A DNA stretch of 5,844 bases. Origin: an uncultured Selenomonas sp. (lineage in GTDB: Bacteria; Bacillota; Negativicutes; Selenomonadales; Selenomonadaceae). This document shows, piece by piece, positions 3,751-5,844 of the stretch. Made by a program: the position numbers and the translations under genes. Under the pieces are notes generated by a model. The model made no database searches. It saw only the letters and a list, made by a program, of their open reading frames with translations, and was not told where the DNA came from. Numbering within the stretch: the stretch's first letter is position 1; every line of letters begins with the position of its first letter. The stretch spans positions 1 to 5,844 of the forward strand of contig CALJPB010000342.1 of assembly GCA_937981305.1 (NCBI GenBank), in the 5' to 3' direction.

Positions 3751-5844
3751 CTACTCCTCATCCCTCGGATTGCCGTCCTCGTTCAATGGGATGTAGACAC
3801 TCTTCTCCTGCCACGGGTACTGATATTCGAGTGTGACCTGATTGTCGAGCTCGAAATGCACGGCGGTGAGTGTGCCTGTGCCCGCCTCATCCGTGTGACT
3901 GAGCCAAGCGCCGCCATCGAGCCGCTCCTTCTGCGTGCGCAGCCATGCGGGACTGCGCTTCGACAGACCTGCCTCGTTCATGTGAAAGACGAGCCGTACG
4001 GATGTATCACCCACGGGATAGTCGAAGCTGCAATAGGGCGCATCCTTCTCGTAGTTCTTCGGATCGGGGCGAAAGAGCTGCCGGAAATACGCAAGCCCCT
4101 CCTCGCTGACCGTCATGCAGGCGATGGCACGCTGTTTTTCGTACCGTTCGCCGTCGGCATCCACGCCGTCACGCAGTCCCAATGTTTCTCCTGATGCGGC
4201 CGCCTCTTGCAGTTCCTCGTCAAACGCGGGATCAATCCAGTGGTAGGACATCTGCTCGATGGTCGCGCCCTCTTCGATTTCGCGTGCGAGCGTCAAGAAC
4301 TCGTGATCGTCCGGCACGAGCGCAAGCCCTTTCTGTACCGCCTCGCGCGCCCCGTCGCGGTCGCCGAAGTGTGCGCGGAGTTTGCCGAGCTGCAAATATG
4401 TCCACGGATAGTCCGGTTCCTCGCGAGCGCCCTTCTCTGCCATGCGGAGTGCATCGCTGAGCCGCCCGCAGTACATGAGCGCGACGGCATAGCGGTAGTA
4501 GTATGTGCCGCAGCCCCGCGCGTTCGCCTCTGCTGCGGGCAGCCACTGCGTTGTGCGATAGTAATACTCGTAGGCATCAATATTGTTGCACGCATACGCG
4601 TACCAGAGGGCAATGTCTAGATCGGCGCGTGCCTCCTCGCGCGTGAAATTCCCCTTGATTGTGCCGTTCTTGATGTACGATTCCAGGTAGTGCAGCATCT
4701 TGTAGAAATAGCCCGTCGATCCGTCATCCATTGCCTCAAGTTTTTTGACCGCCGCAGGGGAGAGCAGGGAGGATTTCGCGGCGGTGGGGCTTTCCTGCTC
4801 CGCGCGGTTTTCCTCCTCTGTGCGATCCAAGATGCTGACGGAATTGGCGTCCCGTCGGAAGGAGTGGAACACCGCCCACGGCAGATTTGTCTTTTGGAGG
4901 AAGTCGTCGGCGGCGCGGAGGACGGCGTGCAGATCCCACGCGAGAAAGTCCAGATAGCCGCAGTCCGTACCCGTTGCACCGCCGAGGAAGGTCACGGCAT
5001 CCAATTCCTTGGTATCCCTCTCGATTGCCGTCATGAGCGCATCGCGAAATGCGAGGGGAGCTTCCGCATCCGCGCGCAGTTCATCCGTCAGCGGATAGGC
5101 GAGAAAGCCCGCCGCAATCCCGTCCGCATGGTACATATCCGCGAGCGCCGGATCGTTTTCCGTATAGGCGCTGAGGATGGCGGGCAGACGGGTACTGCCC
5201 GTGTAGACATCGAACCGCCAGTCCGTATCGGAACTATTCTGCGGCTCGCGTTCGTAGGCGAGATAGGAGTGCTCCAGATAGTCCTCTGCATCGCTGTCGA
5301 GAGAAAGCCCCGCTTCCTCCAGTGCCTTTGGCAGATCGGCAAGTGTCATGGAGGGCTCATCACGCGGCGCGTCGAGGACTTCGAAATCATGGATGAGGCG
5401 GATGGAGGCAATCTCCCCGAGCGCCTGATCGACGAGCGTGGAGAGCATCCACCATGCGCGATTCTCGTCCTCCTTCAGGAGCGGCAGGAGCTTTTCGCAG
5501 TAGACCATGAGGGCGATCCCCTCTCCCTCCTGTGTGAACCGGACGGCGACGTCCTTCATCTCGATGCTGTAGTCGCCCGTACGCAGGGCACCAAGAGAGG
5601 CGGTGCGACCGACGTGGATGTCCCAGTGCTCGCGCACGGAGGCGGGGGCATGGCGCGCGAAATAGATGAGCGGAAAGAGCTTTGCGCGCATGCCCTCGGG
5701 CGTCAGGATCAGCTCATATTTCGCGCCGCCCTTTCCAAGCTCGAATGAGACATCATCAAAGGCGATGCGCAGGACCGTGTCGCACCGATCGATGAGCTCC
5801 TCGCCGTGATCCGATCCCGCGTCCATCAGCGCGCGCAGCTCCGT
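3751..5844 (-). CDS. Large TPR-containing protein of unknown function, 5' end cut by right edge
   Basis: The minus-strand frame stays open from the window edge (first codons give TELRAL) to the TAG at 3753-3751, about 697 codons. The ATG at 5826-5824 has no Shine-Dalgarno sequence and the frame continues upstream of it, so the true start is probably outside the window. Residue numbers below count from that ATG. The N-terminal part has a distinctive block, KYELILTPEGMRAKLFPLIY then HAPASVREHWDIHVGR (about 37-74). A middle segment contains GYLDFLAWDLHAVLRAADDF and LPWAVFHSFRRDANSV (about 290-330). Residues about 400-515 are helical repeats of TPR type: YYYRYAVALMYCGRLSDALR, PWTYLQLGKLRAHFGDRDGA and KGLALVPDD, with the usual G/A/P spacing. 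The C-terminal ~170 residues look like a separate, acidic alpha/beta domain. There is no signal peptide in view and no membrane segment, so it is probably cytoplasmic. I do not recognise a characterised family and assign no function. Confidence 0.82.
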   Translation of the reverse strand, partial: TELRALMDAGSDHGEELIDRCDTVLRIAFDDVSFELGKGGAKYELILTPEGMRAKLFPLIYFARHAPASVREHWDIHVGRTASLGALRTGDYSIEMKDVAVRFTQEGEGIALMVYCEKLLPLLKEDENRAWWMLSTLVDQALGEIASIRLIHDFEVLDAPRDEPSMTLADLPKALEEAGLSLDSDAEDYLEHSYLAYEREPQNSSDTDWRFDVYTGSTRLPAILSAYTENDPALADMYHADGIAAGFLAYPLTDELRADAEAPLAFRDALMTAIERDTKELDAVTFLGGATGTDCGYLDFLAWDLHAVLRAADDFLQKTNLPWAVFHSFRRDANSVSILDRTEEENRAEQESPTAAKSSLLSPAAVKKLEAMDDGSTGYFYKMLHYLESYIKNGTIKGNFTREEARADLDIALWYAYACNNIDAYEYYYRTTQWLPAAEANARGCGTYYYRYAVALMYCGRLSDALRMAEKGAREEPDYPWTYLQLGKLRAHFGDRDGAREAVQKGLALVPDDHEFLTLAREIEEGATIEQMSYHWIDPAFDEELQEAAASGETLGLRDGVDADGERYEKQRAIACMTVSEEGLAYFRQLFRPDPKNYEKDAPYCSFDYPVGDTSVRLVFHMNEAGLSKRSPAWLRTQKERLDGGAWLSHTDEAGTGTLTAVHFELDNQVTLEYQYPWQEKSVYIPLNEDGNPRDEE

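Noticed and set aside
4690..5748. 352-codon plus-strand open frame opposite the TPR gene
   Set aside because: It is the antisense shadow of a well-supported protein in G+C-rich DNA; the translation shows no family resemblance and its start has no Shine-Dalgarno sequence.

Overview
The window reads as chromosomal DNA of a G+C-rich, low-GC-lineage-style Firmicute. A Selenomonas-like member of the Negativicutes is my best guess. The clues are strong Shine-Dalgarno (SD) sequences of the AGGAGG type, a TTG start with a strong SD, the futalosine-route menaquinone enzyme MqnE, a Firmicute-type DXS-like protein with a divergent thiamine-diphosphate motif, and a RelB/YoeB toxin-antitoxin pair. The taxonomic call is inference from family resemblance, not from a marker gene.

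Layout. (1) Bases 1-478, minus strand: the N-terminal 159 codons of a 1-deoxyxylulose-5-phosphate-synthase-like enzyme that runs off the left edge. A near-consensus promoter drives it from the divergent intergenic region 479-641. (2) Bases 642-3099, plus strand: a hotdog acyl-CoA thioesterase, the radical SAM enzyme aminofutalosine synthase (mqnE), and a LUD-domain (LutC/YkgG-like) protein with a four-cysteine cluster. They are spaced 47 and 68 bases apart with no terminator between them, so they may be one transcript. (3) Bases 3125-3743, plus strand: a self-contained, visibly less G+C-rich toxin-antitoxin cassette. It has a promoter with a 7-bp-arm palindrome between -35 and -10, a RelB/DinJ-type antitoxin, a YoeB toxin overlapping it by one base, and a bidirectional hairpin terminator. 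(4) Bases 3751-5844, minus strand: most of a large TPR-containing protein of unknown function. It converges on the same terminator and is open through the right edge.

How they fit together. The left half is central and cofactor metabolism: a DXS-like carboligase, acyl-CoA hydrolysis, menaquinone biosynthesis, and a LUD protein probably tied to redox or organic-acid metabolism. The toxin-antitoxin module looks inserted between the metabolic block and the TPR gene. Its most unusual feature is a perfect 16-bp inverted repeat. One copy contains the antitoxin's Shine-Dalgarno sequence and the other is the 3' arm of the terminator, so the two ends of the same mRNA could pair over the ribosome binding site. 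I saw no rRNA, tRNA, CRISPR array, insertion sequence or phage gene. All gene-free gaps are shorter than 170 bases.
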